DNA of 64,000 nt. It comes from Paenibacillus oceani (GTDB lineage: Bacteria; Bacillota; Bacilli; Paenibacillales; NBRC-103111). Positions within the stretch are counted from its first letter, which is position 1, and every line of letters starts with the position of its first letter. Below, one piece after another: positions 1 to 8,903 of this stretch. Position numbers and translations under genes: made by a program. The stretch is from NCBI RefSeq assembly GCF_014705615.1, contig NZ_JACXJA010000006.1, positions 124,001-188,000 of the forward strand, given 5' to 3'. Under the pieces are notes generated by a model. The model made no database searches, had not been told where the DNA came from, and saw only the letters and a list, made by a program, of their open reading frames with translations.

Positions 1-98
1 ATGCCGTCGCGGATTCGCGCCCGTCCCGGTTCCTGCAAATCGTTGTAGAAATCGATCGGGTGCGCGAGCACTTGTTTGGTCATATTCAAAAAGCTCAT
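1..98 (-). CDS. YIP1-like membrane protein (5' end only; runs off the window)
   Basis: Only the first 32 or so codons are present; the gene continues past base 1. The start ATG at 98 lies inside an ATGA overlap with the stop of the upstream NHL-repeat gene (95-1588), so the two are probably translationally coupled. The N-terminus reads MSFLNMTKQVLAHPIDFYND, which resembles the cytosolic lead-in (HPxDxFxDL) of bacterial YIP1-family membrane proteins often found at the end of Paenibacillus sugar-transport operons of this type. The family call rests on this short motif and on gene context, not on any membrane segment, since those would lie outside the window. It is the last visible gene of the operon starting at 6426. 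Confidence 0.55.
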   Translation of the reverse strand, partial: MSFLNMTKQVLAHPIDFYNDLQEPGRARIRDG

Positions 99-1588
99 GG
101 CGCGCCTCCTTCCGTCCGCCGGACCGCATAAAACTGTTTATTCATCCGCACCTTCCGGCGGCGGCGCCAGCCGAGGAACATCCGGAAGACGACGGCGAAC
201 AGGATCACTCCGGCGACAAACCATACAAAGTGTTCGCGCATATAGTTTTTGCGGTGCTCCAGGTAAGCGAGCGAATATTCCCTGTAGGAGCGCGCGGTTT
301 TGAAGTATTCCATCGCTTCCTTGTACTGTTCCTGCTTGTATAGCGCCTTGCCGATCGCCAAGTACGCCAAATTGTAGTTGCTGTTGCGCTGCAGCACATC
401 CATCCACGGTTCCTTCGATTGCTCGTACAGACCGTCCGAGTACAGGACCGACGCCCGGTGAACGAGATCGCCGAATTCGGTCGTGCGGAAACGGTCGATC
501 CGGTTTCGCGTCTCGTCGGCGATATAGATGACGCCCCTGGAGTTGACGGCGATGCTGGAAGGCGTAATCATCAGGCCGTCCTGCGATCCGATCCCGCCGA
601 ACACGAAGAGCAGATTGCCCAGGCTGTCGTACTGGAACGCCTTGCCGGTCATCTGATCGAGCACCGTAATGAATCCCTGGTTATCGACCGTTACGCTGAC
701 GAACACGTGCTTGCGCTCCTGCTGCTTGCCCTTGCTGTCCGTAATGACGCGGAAGCGGGTGTCGCCGTAGCGGCCTAGGGCCGATTCCTGGGCGTTCAGC
801 GTGTCGACGCCCACGGCGCTCAGCCGTTTCGCCTGCAGCGTATCGATGCCGAGCGTCGTCGTATAGATGAAGCCGTCCCGGTCTTGAAACAGGTTGGAGA
901 ACTCGGGTGGCTTCTCCGTAGCCATTTGCGCTTTTTGCTCCTTCGTCGCAATCAGTCTCGTAATGATTCGCGTCACGCTGAAGGGCACATGGTTCGCTCC
1001 GAAGAAACCGGCGAACTCCCCGTTCGGGTCGAGCTGCATCAGCCCCTGGTACAAACCGTCGACGACGACGAACATATAGCCGCGCTTATCGACGACGAGC
1101 TTGGAGGGGACGAACTGGAATTTGTCGCCGAGCAGCGGGTTTTTCGGATCGCGGTAATCCCGCACGAACTTGCCGGCGGAATCGAAGACGGCGATCCGGC
1201 TGTTTTTCGTATCCGCTACATAAACGGTTCCGTCGTCGGTGACGAATACCCCTTTCGGACCGTTCAGCTTTCCTTCCCCTTCGTCCGTTCCGAACACCCG
1301 GAGCAGGCGGTTGTCGCCGGACAGATGGACGACGCGGTTGTTGCCCGAGTCGACGACGTACAAGGAATCGTCCGCCGCGACGAATAAATGCTGCGGCGCC
1401 TTGAACGGACCGGACTGTCCGTCGTATCCGTCGATGGAATCCAGATATACGTATCCGTTCAAGGATGGGACCGGATTGTCTTTATGGTCGTACACGTACC
1501 CGCTGTAAGGAGTCACGGCGTAAGCTGACGGCGCAGCCAGGACGGAGAGCAAAACTGCAGCGAGTATGAGCGCGACGGTTCGGCTCAT
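95..1588 (-). CDS. Secreted NHL-repeat beta-propeller protein with C-terminal TPR-like region and membrane anchor
   Basis: About 497 residues. It starts with a signal peptide (residues 1-25, hydrophobic core ending in APSAYA) and then carries several NHL-type blades with the pattern 'GPxGVFVTDDGTVYVADTxNSRI' in the first half and another blade at 'ITPSSIAVNSRGVIYIADET'. Near the C-terminus are TPR-like helices (ALYKQEQYKEAMEYF) and one transmembrane helix followed by an arginine/lysine-rich cytosolic tail, so the propeller should sit outside, tethered to the membrane. The Shine-Dalgarno AGGAGG lies about 14 bases from ATG 1588 but at ideal distance from an in-frame TTG at 1594, so the true start may be TTG 1594. 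It lies 17 bases behind the second permease gene and overlaps the YIP1-like gene. Likely a surface accessory of the sugar importer; the ligand is unknown. Confidence 0.8.
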   Translation of the reverse strand: MSRTVALILAAVLLSVLAAPSAYAVTPYSGYVYDHKDNPVPSLNGYVYLDSIDGYDGQSGPFKAPQHLFVAADDSLYVVDSGNNRVVHLSGDNRLLRVFGTDEGEGKLNGPKGVFVTDDGTVYVADTKNSRIAVFDSAGKFVRDYRDPKNPLLGDKFQFVPSKLVVDKRGYMFVVVDGLYQGLMQLDPNGEFAGFFGANHVPFSVTRIITRLIATKEQKAQMATEKPPEFSNLFQDRDGFIYTTTLGIDTLQAKRLSAVGVDTLNAQESALGRYGDTRFRVITDSKGKQQERKHVFVSVTVDNQGFITVLDQMTGKAFQYDSLGNLLFVFGGIGSQDGLMITPSSIAVNSRGVIYIADETRNRIDRFRTTEFGDLVHRASVLYSDGLYEQSKEPWMDVLQRNSNYNLAYLAIGKALYKQEQYKEAMEYFKTARSYREYSLAYLEHRKNYMREHFVWFVAGVILFAVVFRMFLGWRRRRKVRMNKQFYAVRRTEGGAP

Positions 1589-1605
1589 CTTCAAAGTGAT
1601 CCCTC

Positions 1606-2481
1606 CTATGCTTTGATCCCGGAATGAGCCATCGTCTCCATCACTCTTCGTTGGGTGACGATAAACATGACCAGCGTCGGGATGATCATGAGCAAACTTG
1701 CGGCCGCCAGCGCGCCTACCCTGGCTACCGATCCCGCCCCTCCGCTGATCGTTCCGATCGCGTAGGGCAAGGTTTTCATCTGATCCGTCGTCGTGTACAG
1801 CATCGCCGGACCGGCGTTGTTCCAGGCGCCGATAAAGGTCAGCAGCGTCATCGTCGCCACCGCCGGCATCAGCATCGGCATGACGACATAGATGAACGTC
1901 CGCCATTCCCCCGCGCCGTCCATCCGGGCCGCTTCGAGCAGCGCGTCGGGGACGGAATCGAGATACTGCTTCATCAGGAACAGTCCCATCGGCGCGGCCA
2001 GCCCGGGCAGGATGAGCGCGAAGTACGTATCCATCGTGCCGCTCCGCGACATGATGATATACTGCGGAATTTGCGTCACCTGCGGGGCGAACATCAGCGC
2101 CAGCACGATCAGCTTGAACAGCGGCTCGCGAAACGGCATCGTCTTATGCTTGCTGAGCGGATATGCCGCCATCGCGCTGATGAATACGCCGGCCGCCACG
2201 ATGGCAATCGCGACGAACAAGCTGTTGAAGACGTAACGCGAGAACGGAACGACAGAAGCTTCCGTGGCCGCGAACAGGTCGAAAAAATTGCGCATCGTCG
2301 GATTCATAACGAAAAATCGCGGCGGAAACAAAAACAGTTCGGACAGCGGCTTAAACGCTGTTGTAATCAAGTAAACGAGCGGCATCACCATCAGCAGGGC
2401 GAACACGGTCATGACGGAGTACAGGATCATCCCGCTCCAATCGAACCGGCCCCCCTTGATCAGCGCAGCGCGGCTGGACAT
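1606..2481 (-). CDS. Carbohydrate ABC transporter permease, MalG/UgpE type
   Basis: 291 residues, the usual length for this family, with six predicted membrane helices. The EAA loop is visible as EAARMDGAGEWRTFIYVVMPM (about residues 184-204), which docks onto the ATPase. It pairs with the MalF-type permease encoded just upstream (4 bases apart) and the large binding protein before that. No ATPase gene is in the operon, as is common in Firmicutes where a shared MsmX-type ATPase serves many sugar importers; that part is inference from the families. The substrate is probably an oligosaccharide or glycan fragment, but nothing in the sequence fixes it. Confidence 0.92.
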   Translation of the reverse strand: MSSRAALIKGGRFDWSGMILYSVMTVFALLMVMPLVYLITTAFKPLSELFLFPPRFFVMNPTMRNFFDLFAATEASVVPFSRYVFNSLFVAIAIVAAGVFISAMAAYPLSKHKTMPFREPLFKLIVLALMFAPQVTQIPQYIIMSRSGTMDTYFALILPGLAAPMGLFLMKQYLDSVPDALLEAARMDGAGEWRTFIYVVMPMLMPAVATMTLLTFIGAWNNAGPAMLYTTTDQMKTLPYAIGTISGGAGSVARVGALAAASLLMIIPTLVMFIVTQRRVMETMAHSGIKA

Positions 2482-2485
2482 CCGA

Positions 2486-3448
2486 TCAATCCCTTTCCCC
2501 GAGTATATTAAAGATGAATCGGTTCAGGCCGACCATCATCAGGAACAGCACGACGGCAATCGCCGAGGCGTATCCCATATCGAACCGTACGAACGCGTAG
2601 TCGTCGAGATGGTTCAATATCATATGCCCCGCGTACAACGTACTCGGAGAGCCGGCCAGCTGGGCGCTGATCTCGGACACCTGCAGCGCGTTAACGACCG
2701 TGATGACCGCTCCGAACAGCAGCATCGGCTTCATCGAAGGGAGCGTGATATACCACAGCTCCTGCCAGCGGTACCGCACCCCGTCGATCACTCCCGCTTC
2801 GTACAGATCGCGCGGCACGTTGGCGAGTCCGGCGAGGAAGGCGAGGAACCCCGTCCCCATGCTCATCCACAGAGATACTAGGATGATGACCGGCAATATC
2901 GTCTGGACGTCCTGCAGCCAGATGAACGGTTCGGTGAGGACCCCGAGCTTGATCAGCCAATAGTTGATCAGCCCGTACCGGTCGCCGGAAAACAAGTACA
3001 GCCAGACGACGGACATCGCGATCGAGCTTGTAATCGCCGGCGTATAAAAGCACAGCGTATACAAAAACCGGTATTTCTGCGGAATCTGACTGATCAGCCA
3101 CGCCAGAATGAAGGACATGAAGTACCCGATCGGCCCTGTAAATACGGCGAACATCAGCGTATTGGCGATGGCCTTCAGGAAGATGTCGTCATCAAGGAAC
3201 AGATTGCGGTAATTGGTCAATCCGATCCAGCGGGGCGGCTCCAAAATGTTATAGTAGGTCATGCTGAGGAAAACTGCGGTGAATACCGGTACGACCGTAA
3301 AGATGAAGAACAGGATAAAAAACGGCGACAGAAACAGAAAGGAAGTGCGGTGGCGGATGATGCGCGTCCACAGGCTCGGGCTTGCGCCCGCTGCGGCCTT
3401 CGTCTTTTTCGTCTTCTCTACCGCCGGGCGAGTTATCGCTTCGCTCAT
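2486..3448 (-). CDS. Carbohydrate ABC transporter permease, MalF/UgpA type
   Basis: 320 residues with an N-terminal cytosolic segment rich in lysine (EKTKKTKAAAG) and then six membrane helices beginning at SFLFLSPFFILFFIF. The EAA loop is DLYEAGVIDGVRYRWQELWYITLPSM, matching the MalF class. Its start overlaps the end of the binding-protein gene by four bases (ATGA), so the two are translationally coupled. Together with the MalG-type permease downstream it forms the membrane channel of an importer without its own ATPase gene. Confidence 0.92.
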   Translation of the reverse strand: MSEAITRPAVEKTKKTKAAAGASPSLWTRIIRHRTSFLFLSPFFILFFIFTVVPVFTAVFLSMTYYNILEPPRWIGLTNYRNLFLDDDIFLKAIANTLMFAVFTGPIGYFMSFILAWLISQIPQKYRFLYTLCFYTPAITSSIAMSVVWLYLFSGDRYGLINYWLIKLGVLTEPFIWLQDVQTILPVIILVSLWMSMGTGFLAFLAGLANVPRDLYEAGVIDGVRYRWQELWYITLPSMKPMLLFGAVITVVNALQVSEISAQLAGSPSTLYAGHMILNHLDDYAFVRFDMGYASAIAVVLFLMMVGLNRFIFNILGERD

Positions 3449-6426
3449 CGGCTCCCCACCTCCTTATCGGTTCGCATGCCGACCGTCTCCCGGTCGAGCC
3501 CGAATTCCTCACGTTTTTTCTTCAGCTCGCGATTGACTTCCTTCACGCCGTCCTCCATCGCTTCGCGGACGTTTTTCCCTTTGAGCACGATTTCGTTCCA
3601 GATGTTGTTGACATACCGGGTAGTCAAGTAGTCGCCGGGCACGATTTCTCTTTCCCGGAACCATTCCCATTGCTCGAGAATCGCTTCGATATCTTTTTGC
3701 GGCCAAGGCAAGTTCATCAGCGCCTCGACGTTGGCTGTATTCCAGCGGGCTTCGACGCCCATCAGCGCTTCCAGTTCGGTTCCGAACCGCTCTTGCACCG
3801 GCGCGCTGACCCACCATTTCAGAAACTCCCATGCGTCCTGAGACTTTTTCGTGTTTTTGAAAATGATTCCCGTCTGCGAAGCGCCGCCCACCGACCGGTC
3901 GATCTTGCCATCCGGACGCTGAATCCCCGGCATCGGCAGCATCTCCCACCAGCCCGTCAGTTCCGGAGCCGCGGTCATCAGCTGCACGTATGTGGAGTAG
4001 TCGGCTACGCCGATCGGCATCTCCCCGGAGCGGAACCGGTTATAGAAACTTGCTTCCTTGCTGATCTTGTAGTTCGTATACAACCCCGTCCACATCTTCA
4101 TCGCCGCCAGCGCCTCGGCCGAGTCCAGCGCGGACGACTTCCCGCCTTCGCGGTAGAAGTCCCCTCCCTGCTGGAACAGGAAAGGAGCGAATTCGCTTAT
4201 CGCGCCGGCCGTGCTGTGGGAGTAGAAGAAGTCCATCCCGTGGCGCTGCAGCGTCGGGATGATGTCCATGACTTCCTGCCACGTTTGCGGAATTTTCGTA
4301 ATGCCGAGCTCCTGCAGGATGTCCTTGCGGTAAAACATCATCGAGAAGTTCTGGTTTTCCGGCAGAGCGTAGTTGCCGCCCTGGAACCGATAAGGAATGA
4401 GCGCCCCCGGGCGGAAGCGGTTCGCCACTTCCTGATAGTCCGGGTAATCGCTTAAGTTCTTCAAGCCGTCCCGCAGCGCGAAATCGATCGGGATGACCGG
4501 CTCGACCCCGAGAGCGACGTCAGGCGCCTTCCCGGAAGTAACCGCTAGCATCAGCAGGTTCATCGCGCCGGCCGGGATGACGTTGATATCGACGTTGATG
4601 CCGGTAGCGGTCGTGAAATCTTCGTCGGCCATCTGCTTAATGATTTGCGCCCAGTCGCGGCCGCGGGCGACCCATACTTTCAGCGGCTCTCCCTCGTCTT
4701 CCTCGCCGGTGATCCCGATACTCCGGTAATCTTTGGTGAACGAGGTGAAGAAGTCGTACATGCCGACACCGAGCTTCGTCGCGAGGCCTGCCGTCGCTTT
4801 CGGCCAAGGCTGGTCCGGCGATTTCACGATCAGGTAGTCGAGCTGAAGCCTTTGCTTGTTCATCGACGTAATCCAGCCGCTCAGCTGCGACTGTGTGTCG
4901 GACAACTTGTCGGACCGGCCCGCGATGCTGTCGGTATTCGCCGCCAGATCGACGAACAGGTCGCGGGCGGTGGCGATCGAGGCGAGCTCCGGACTGCCTT
5001 TCTCGGTTCCCATCTCGTACATGCTCTCAATCGCCTTCTGCAGATCAAGCGCCATCAGATGAAGCCGCGGCACCAGGTTCGGAATATTCCGCTCGAGCTC
5101 CCATTCCCGGTTCGGATCGGGATTCGTTCCGATGACCATGATGATTTCCCGGCTTAAGTAAGACAGCCGCTGCGAGACGTCCTGAATCCGCTCGAACACT
5201 TGACCGAGCTGGCCGACCTGCACTTCCATGCGGAGACTGTGTTTGCCCCTCTCCAAGTAATACAGATAAGGGGTGTCGCCCCCGCCGAGTCCGCTCACCT
5301 GCCACCGCTGGGAATACGGGAAGTCGACGGCGTTCATTTCCTTGAAGGGGACTATCCCGTCAATTGTTACGGTCCGCTGAACCGGAATTTCATTCAGCCA
5401 GGAAGCGAGAAACCGGGAGCCAATCTGATACAGGCCCGATTCCGGCACTTCGATCTCCCATTCGATCCACTGTCCGCCGTCACGCCAGGAGCTTCCCCCG
5501 ATCGTATTCAGCAGCGTGGCGCTCCGGTTGAACGGCTCGGTCGCCGGCTCGCGGTTGTCTTTGCGGCGCAGCGTCGGATCGGACTTCAGCTTGGCGTCTT
5601 CCGCCTGCACTTTGATCAGGCTGTTGCTGATTTCCTTGTAGCTCCGCTGTTTGTAAGTTTCCAGCACCTCCGCATAGGTCGGGATAACAACCGGCGAAAA
5701 GACGCGAAGCTCGCCGATCGCAGCCGACTCGCGGGTATGCTCGATCCGGATGTTGTGCTTGCCCTGGGTCAGGTAATAGCGGAACGGTTCCTCCGCCCGC
5801 GCTTCCGGATCGCGGAATTCCCGGTACTGCCAGCCGAATACTTCCTCTTGCTTCGGATTGAACTCGTTGCCCATCTCGTCGAACCGGGTCGGAGCCGCTT
5901 CCTTCCACATCCGCTGGAACACGATCCGCTTTGACTGGAAGAACGGATATTCGCCGTCGATCCGGACGCTGCGCTGGATGGACGCTCCTTTTTCCTTCAT
6001 CGCGTAATACAGAATGCCCATCTGATAAAATCCGGACTCCGGGATATCCACCTCGTACTCCACCCAGCCGCCTTCCGCGGTCAGAGCGGCCACGTCTCCT
6101 CTGCGTCCTTCCGGATCGCGCTGCCGGGAAGCCCCGGAGCCACTGATCGCGCTATAATCGGCCCCCTTCAGGACGATCTGGTGGCCTTTCGTATCCTTCG
6201 CTCCGTCATCGCCGGCTTTCTGGTAATAAGCCAGATACGAAGGCTCCAGCCTGGAGCCGATATCGCCCTCGGCGAGAATCGAGCGCTGGTCCACATCACC
6301 GTATTCCGGCACGCCGGCCATCGCCGTATCGCTAAATCCCCGGGATTGGTACCACCAGACGAACGCTGCGATGAGCAGGGCGGCCGCCAACAGGGTTACC
6401 AAGTTTTTGCGAAGCACCTTGAGCAT
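3445..6426 (-). CDS. Very large membrane-anchored extracellular solute-binding protein with two ligand-binding-like modules
   Basis: 993 residues, more than twice the usual 420-550 of family-1 sugar-binding proteins. The chosen ATG (6426) follows GGGGGGAG by about five bases. An N-terminal hydrophobic segment (LVTLLAAALLIAAFVWWY) lacks a lipobox cysteine, so it looks like an uncleaved signal anchor. Residues roughly 40-430 hold two homologous beta-sandwich-like modules recognisable by 'GGWVEYEVDIPESGFYQMGI' and 'GGQWIEWEIEVPESGLYQIG', each followed by 'RxVxIDGxxPF' and a 'YYLxxGKHxxRxE' strand. A helical linker (about 440-560) leads into the binding-protein fold proper (about 590-990; PLKVWVARGRDWAQIIKQMADEDF onward). 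First gene of the five-gene operon. The modules resemble carbohydrate-binding sandwich domains, but no CBM family can be assigned by eye. Confidence 0.85.
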   Translation of the reverse strand: MLKVLRKNLVTLLAAALLIAAFVWWYQSRGFSDTAMAGVPEYGDVDQRSILAEGDIGSRLEPSYLAYYQKAGDDGAKDTKGHQIVLKGADYSAISGSGASRQRDPEGRRGDVAALTAEGGWVEYEVDIPESGFYQMGILYYAMKEKGASIQRSVRIDGEYPFFQSKRIVFQRMWKEAAPTRFDEMGNEFNPKQEEVFGWQYREFRDPEARAEEPFRYYLTQGKHNIRIEHTRESAAIGELRVFSPVVIPTYAEVLETYKQRSYKEISNSLIKVQAEDAKLKSDPTLRRKDNREPATEPFNRSATLLNTIGGSSWRDGGQWIEWEIEVPESGLYQIGSRFLASWLNEIPVQRTVTIDGIVPFKEMNAVDFPYSQRWQVSGLGGGDTPYLYYLERGKHSLRMEVQVGQLGQVFERIQDVSQRLSYLSREIIMVIGTNPDPNREWELERNIPNLVPRLHLMALDLQKAIESMYEMGTEKGSPELASIATARDLFVDLAANTDSIAGRSDKLSDTQSQLSGWITSMNKQRLQLDYLIVKSPDQPWPKATAGLATKLGVGMYDFFTSFTKDYRSIGITGEEDEGEPLKVWVARGRDWAQIIKQMADEDFTTATGINVDINVIPAGAMNLLMLAVTSGKAPDVALGVEPVIPIDFALRDGLKNLSDYPDYQEVANRFRPGALIPYRFQGGNYALPENQNFSMMFYRKDILQELGITKIPQTWQEVMDIIPTLQRHGMDFFYSHSTAGAISEFAPFLFQQGGDFYREGGKSSALDSAEALAAMKMWTGLYTNYKISKEASFYNRFRSGEMPIGVADYSTYVQLMTAAPELTGWWEMLPMPGIQRPDGKIDRSVGGASQTGIIFKNTKKSQDAWEFLKWWVSAPVQERFGTELEALMGVEARWNTANVEALMNLPWPQKDIEAILEQWEWFREREIVPGDYLTTRYVNNIWNEIVLKGKNVREAMEDGVKEVNRELKKKREEFGLDRETVGMRTDKEVGSR

Positions 6427-6521
6427 GACACTCCCCCCAACAAGCAAACTCGGGATATTTCTTCCTTCTTGAAAACTTAATTGCTGATCCTTGATGTACC
6501 TCGGCCCATTTTCTTACTCGT

Positions 6522-6655
6522 TAAAGAATGTATACCTTCGCCCAGCGATATCGGCGAAGATCGACATTCTTTATCCGGAGCAAGCCGCTTGCCACAGGCG
6601 CATGTGCGCCGCGTGCAAGCTTAGCCCTCAAACTTTTCTTAATGATTAAATTATA
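6522..6655 (-). promoter_or_regulatory. Hairpin-rich leader and possible promoter of the sugar-transport operon
   Basis: On the minus strand a TATAAT (6655-6650) without a good -35 is followed by two nested hairpins before the first gene at 6426. The first has arms GCTTGC/GCAAGC (6587-6592, 6615-6620) and inner arms GGCGCA/TGCGCC (6597-6602, 6605-6610). The second has perfect outer arms TAAAGAATGT/ACATTCTTTA (6522-6531, 6564-6573) and inner arms CTTCGCC/GGCGAAG (6536-6542, 6553-6559), with four-base bulges on both sides. Neither is followed by a long T-run. They could be a regulatory 5' leader, or termination structures for the upstream aldolase gene that ends at 6708. Confidence 0.45.
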
Positions 6656-6707
6656 GTACGAGAATGGCTGTAATGCATGTTAATCCCTTGTAAATTTTAG
6701 CCTCGGT

Positions 6708-7628
6708 TTACGTTTCCTTCATCATCCGCTCCGCCGCTCTCAGCCATACCGCCATTCCCCGCTTGGCCGATTCGTTGGCGCTTTTCCCTTTCCGTGTAAG
6801 CGGCTCCATCGGAACGCCCCGCAAGGAAGCCAAATATTTGGCCGTCGCCGGATACCCTTTGCCGAGCACGCCGTCGAGGAAGACGAGCAGCTCGTGCAGC
6901 CGGTCCGCCGCTTCCGCATCCCCGGCCTGTTCCGCCCGCCAGTAAGCGAGCAGCACGTCGGCCGCCGCCGTCGAGGTCGTAGCCATAATTCCCCGCGCCC
7001 CTCCGCGCACCGCATCCGTCAGATAGGACATATTCGCCTGGAACACGATCCCCCCGGTAGCGCTTTCAATTTTCGCTCGAATGCCTTCGGGTGTGCATGT
7101 CGTATCCTTAATGCCCGCAACTCCGTGCTGCGACACGAGGCGCCCGTACACAGCCGCCTCTACCAACCGCGGGGAAGCTAGCGGACATTCGTACAAAAAG
7201 ACCGGCAGCGGCGACTGCTCCGCCAACCGGGCGAAATAATACTCGATCCTGCTCTGGTCTTCTCCCATCGAGCCCGGCGGAATCAGCACGATGCCGGAGA
7301 CCCCGGTCTCGGCCATGCGCTGCAGCTCCTCCGCATGTTCATCCGGGTCAGCCTGCACGTTGCCGGCGGCTACCACCGGCGTGCGCCCCGCTCTCGCGGC
7401 GGCGCGGCGGGCCAGCTCCAGACGTTCCTGCAGCGTCAGGCATTCCATCTCGCTGCTGCCGCAGACGGCGAACAGCGCATGAGGCTCATGGGACAGCTGC
7501 CAATCCACGTAGCGGTCGTACAGACTCCAATCGATCTCTTTGCTCGGCGCAAAAGGGGTGAGCAGCAGCGCATGCACGCCTTCGAACCTTTCCCGTTGCT
7601 TCCCGTTTGCCGATGCTTGTATGGACAT
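6708..7628 (-). CDS. Dihydrodipicolinate synthase/N-acetylneuraminate lyase family aldolase
   Basis: 306 residues, full length for this (beta/alpha)8 family. The Schiff-base lysine is K174 in AGIKDTT and the catalytic tyrosine Y146 in VFLYECPL; the substrate-binding loop near residue 57 reads GSSE in place of the more usual GTTGE. This divergence makes true DapA (lysine synthesis) unlikely and points to a keto-deoxy-sugar-acid or related aldolase. It sits 36 bases behind the PfkB-type kinase gene and is the last gene of the mannosidase-kinase-aldolase run, so a catabolic role (retro-aldol cleavage of a sugar-derived acid) is the best guess. The exact substrate cannot be read from the sequence. 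Confidence 0.85.
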   Translation of the reverse strand: MSIQASANGKQRERFEGVHALLLTPFAPSKEIDWSLYDRYVDWQLSHEPHALFAVCGSSEMECLTLQERLELARRAAARAGRTPVVAAGNVQADPDEHAEELQRMAETGVSGIVLIPPGSMGEDQSRIEYYFARLAEQSPLPVFLYECPLASPRLVEAAVYGRLVSQHGVAGIKDTTCTPEGIRAKIESATGGIVFQANMSYLTDAVRGGARGIMATTSTAAADVLLAYWRAEQAGDAEAADRLHELLVFLDGVLGKGYPATAKYLASLRGVPMEPLTRKGKSANESAKRGMAVWLRAAERMMKET

Positions 7629-7664
7629 AACTCCATCTCCTTCTGCTATTGAAGCCGGAACCTT

Positions 7665-8753
7665 TTATTGCGATTGGTACGTTTTGAGGAGCTTGGCGGT
7701 TTCGTCGAACCGGTTCAATATTTCTTGCGGCGTTGCCGATCCCGCGCGACCCAGCTTCCGGACGGACACCGCCGCGGCGAGATGCGCGAACGCCGCCGCT
7801 TCCGGTCCGGCGCAGCCGGCGCCAAGCGCGGACAGGAACGCGGCCGTAAACGAGTCGCCTGCACCGACGATATCGATCGGCGGCGCAACGGCAGCGGTCG
7901 GGATATGCGTCACGTGGCCGTTCTCGAACCAGAGCGCCCCCTTCTCCCCCATCGTCACGCAGCACGGAGCTTCCACACTTCTGGCGAGCCGCATGCCGGC
8001 TTTCATAATCTCGTGCTCCGAGGACGGATGGAATTTCAGGCTGCCGTAACACCAGCGCAGCGCTTCCAGCTCATTGGGCTTCACGGTCACTCCCCGGTAC
8101 TTGCCGATATTCTCCCGGCTGTCGATGACGACCGTCTTGCCTTTGCCCGCCCAGTACCGGAGCCGGTCGCGCAGTGCCGTGCCGATCGCTCCGCTCTTGA
8201 GCTGATCGGTTGCGCCGATGATATCGACCTTGGCGGCCATCCGGTCCAGCTCCGCCACGAGCCTCCGCTGCATCACCTCGTAAGGGGCGTCCATGTTGAT
8301 GAAATCGATGCGCGGCGCCTCTTGCTGCGCATCCTGCAGGCCGTGCAGAATCGTCTTGCAGTAAGCCGGGGTGACCCGGTTCGGATCGGCCAGCATATAC
8401 GAATCGTCGATCCCGCGGTTGCGGAACGCTTCCTTGAGCAGCGCCCCCCGCCAGTCGTCGCCGACGATGGAGCAGAAGCTTACTTCGGCGCAGCCCAGCT
8501 CGCGGAAATTAGCCGCCACGTTGCCGGCGGCGCCGGGAGCGAACTGCTCCCGGATCACCGGCAAGTTATGATGCGGCGTCTCGCGCGACAGCTCGCTGAC
8601 CGTCATGTCGGCATGCCAGTACATATCGAGACATCCGTCTCCCACTACCCCCGCTTTTAACGTAGAGATGCGGTCCAAAATCTCGATAACCCGCCCGCGG
8701 GTCAATCCGCTATATTGTGGAACGGAAGATAAACTCAATAATTCCTCTTCCAT
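7665..8753 (-). CDS. PfkB-family carbohydrate kinase, similar to the kinase half of RfaE/HldE
   Basis: 362 residues. The PfkB signature 2 is seen as DIVGAGDSFTAAFLSALGAG near residue 297, including the catalytic base Asp in GAGD. The N-terminal half contains 'PGAAGNVAANFRELG', the glycine-rich sugar-binding lid typical of ribokinase-fold enzymes, here most like ADP-heptose-pathway kinases (HldE N-terminal domain). No nucleotidyltransferase domain follows, so it is not a complete HldE. The start ATG 8753 is preceded by AAGGGAG at 11 bases. Its place between alpha-mannosidase and aldolase genes suggests phosphorylation of a released sugar or sugar acid (inference). Confidence 0.85.
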   Translation of the reverse strand: MEEELLSLSSVPQYSGLTRGRVIEILDRISTLKAGVVGDGCLDMYWHADMTVSELSRETPHHNLPVIREQFAPGAAGNVAANFRELGCAEVSFCSIVGDDWRGALLKEAFRNRGIDDSYMLADPNRVTPAYCKTILHGLQDAQQEAPRIDFINMDAPYEVMQRRLVAELDRMAAKVDIIGATDQLKSGAIGTALRDRLRYWAGKGKTVVIDSRENIGKYRGVTVKPNELEALRWCYGSLKFHPSSEHEIMKAGMRLARSVEAPCCVTMGEKGALWFENGHVTHIPTAAVAPPIDIVGAGDSFTAAFLSALGAGCAGPEAAAFAHLAAAVSVRKLGRAGSATPQEILNRFDETAKLLKTYQSQ

Positions 8754-8903
8754 CGAATGATTGTCTCCCTTCCCACCCTCGTCTTGGACGCATCCGGCGG
8801 TTGTTCTTCCCGTGCAATTTCAGAGCTTAGCCTATGGGATGAAAAGATGTTGGCCAGTGGCCGGCTCTCCTTTTCAACCCTCATCTTTCGCTCTGAATTT
8901 GAA

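Noticed and set aside
6708-7628. Calling the aldolase DapA of lysine synthesis
   Set aside because: The substrate loop (GSSE) and the catabolic neighbourhood do not fit; only the family is claimed.
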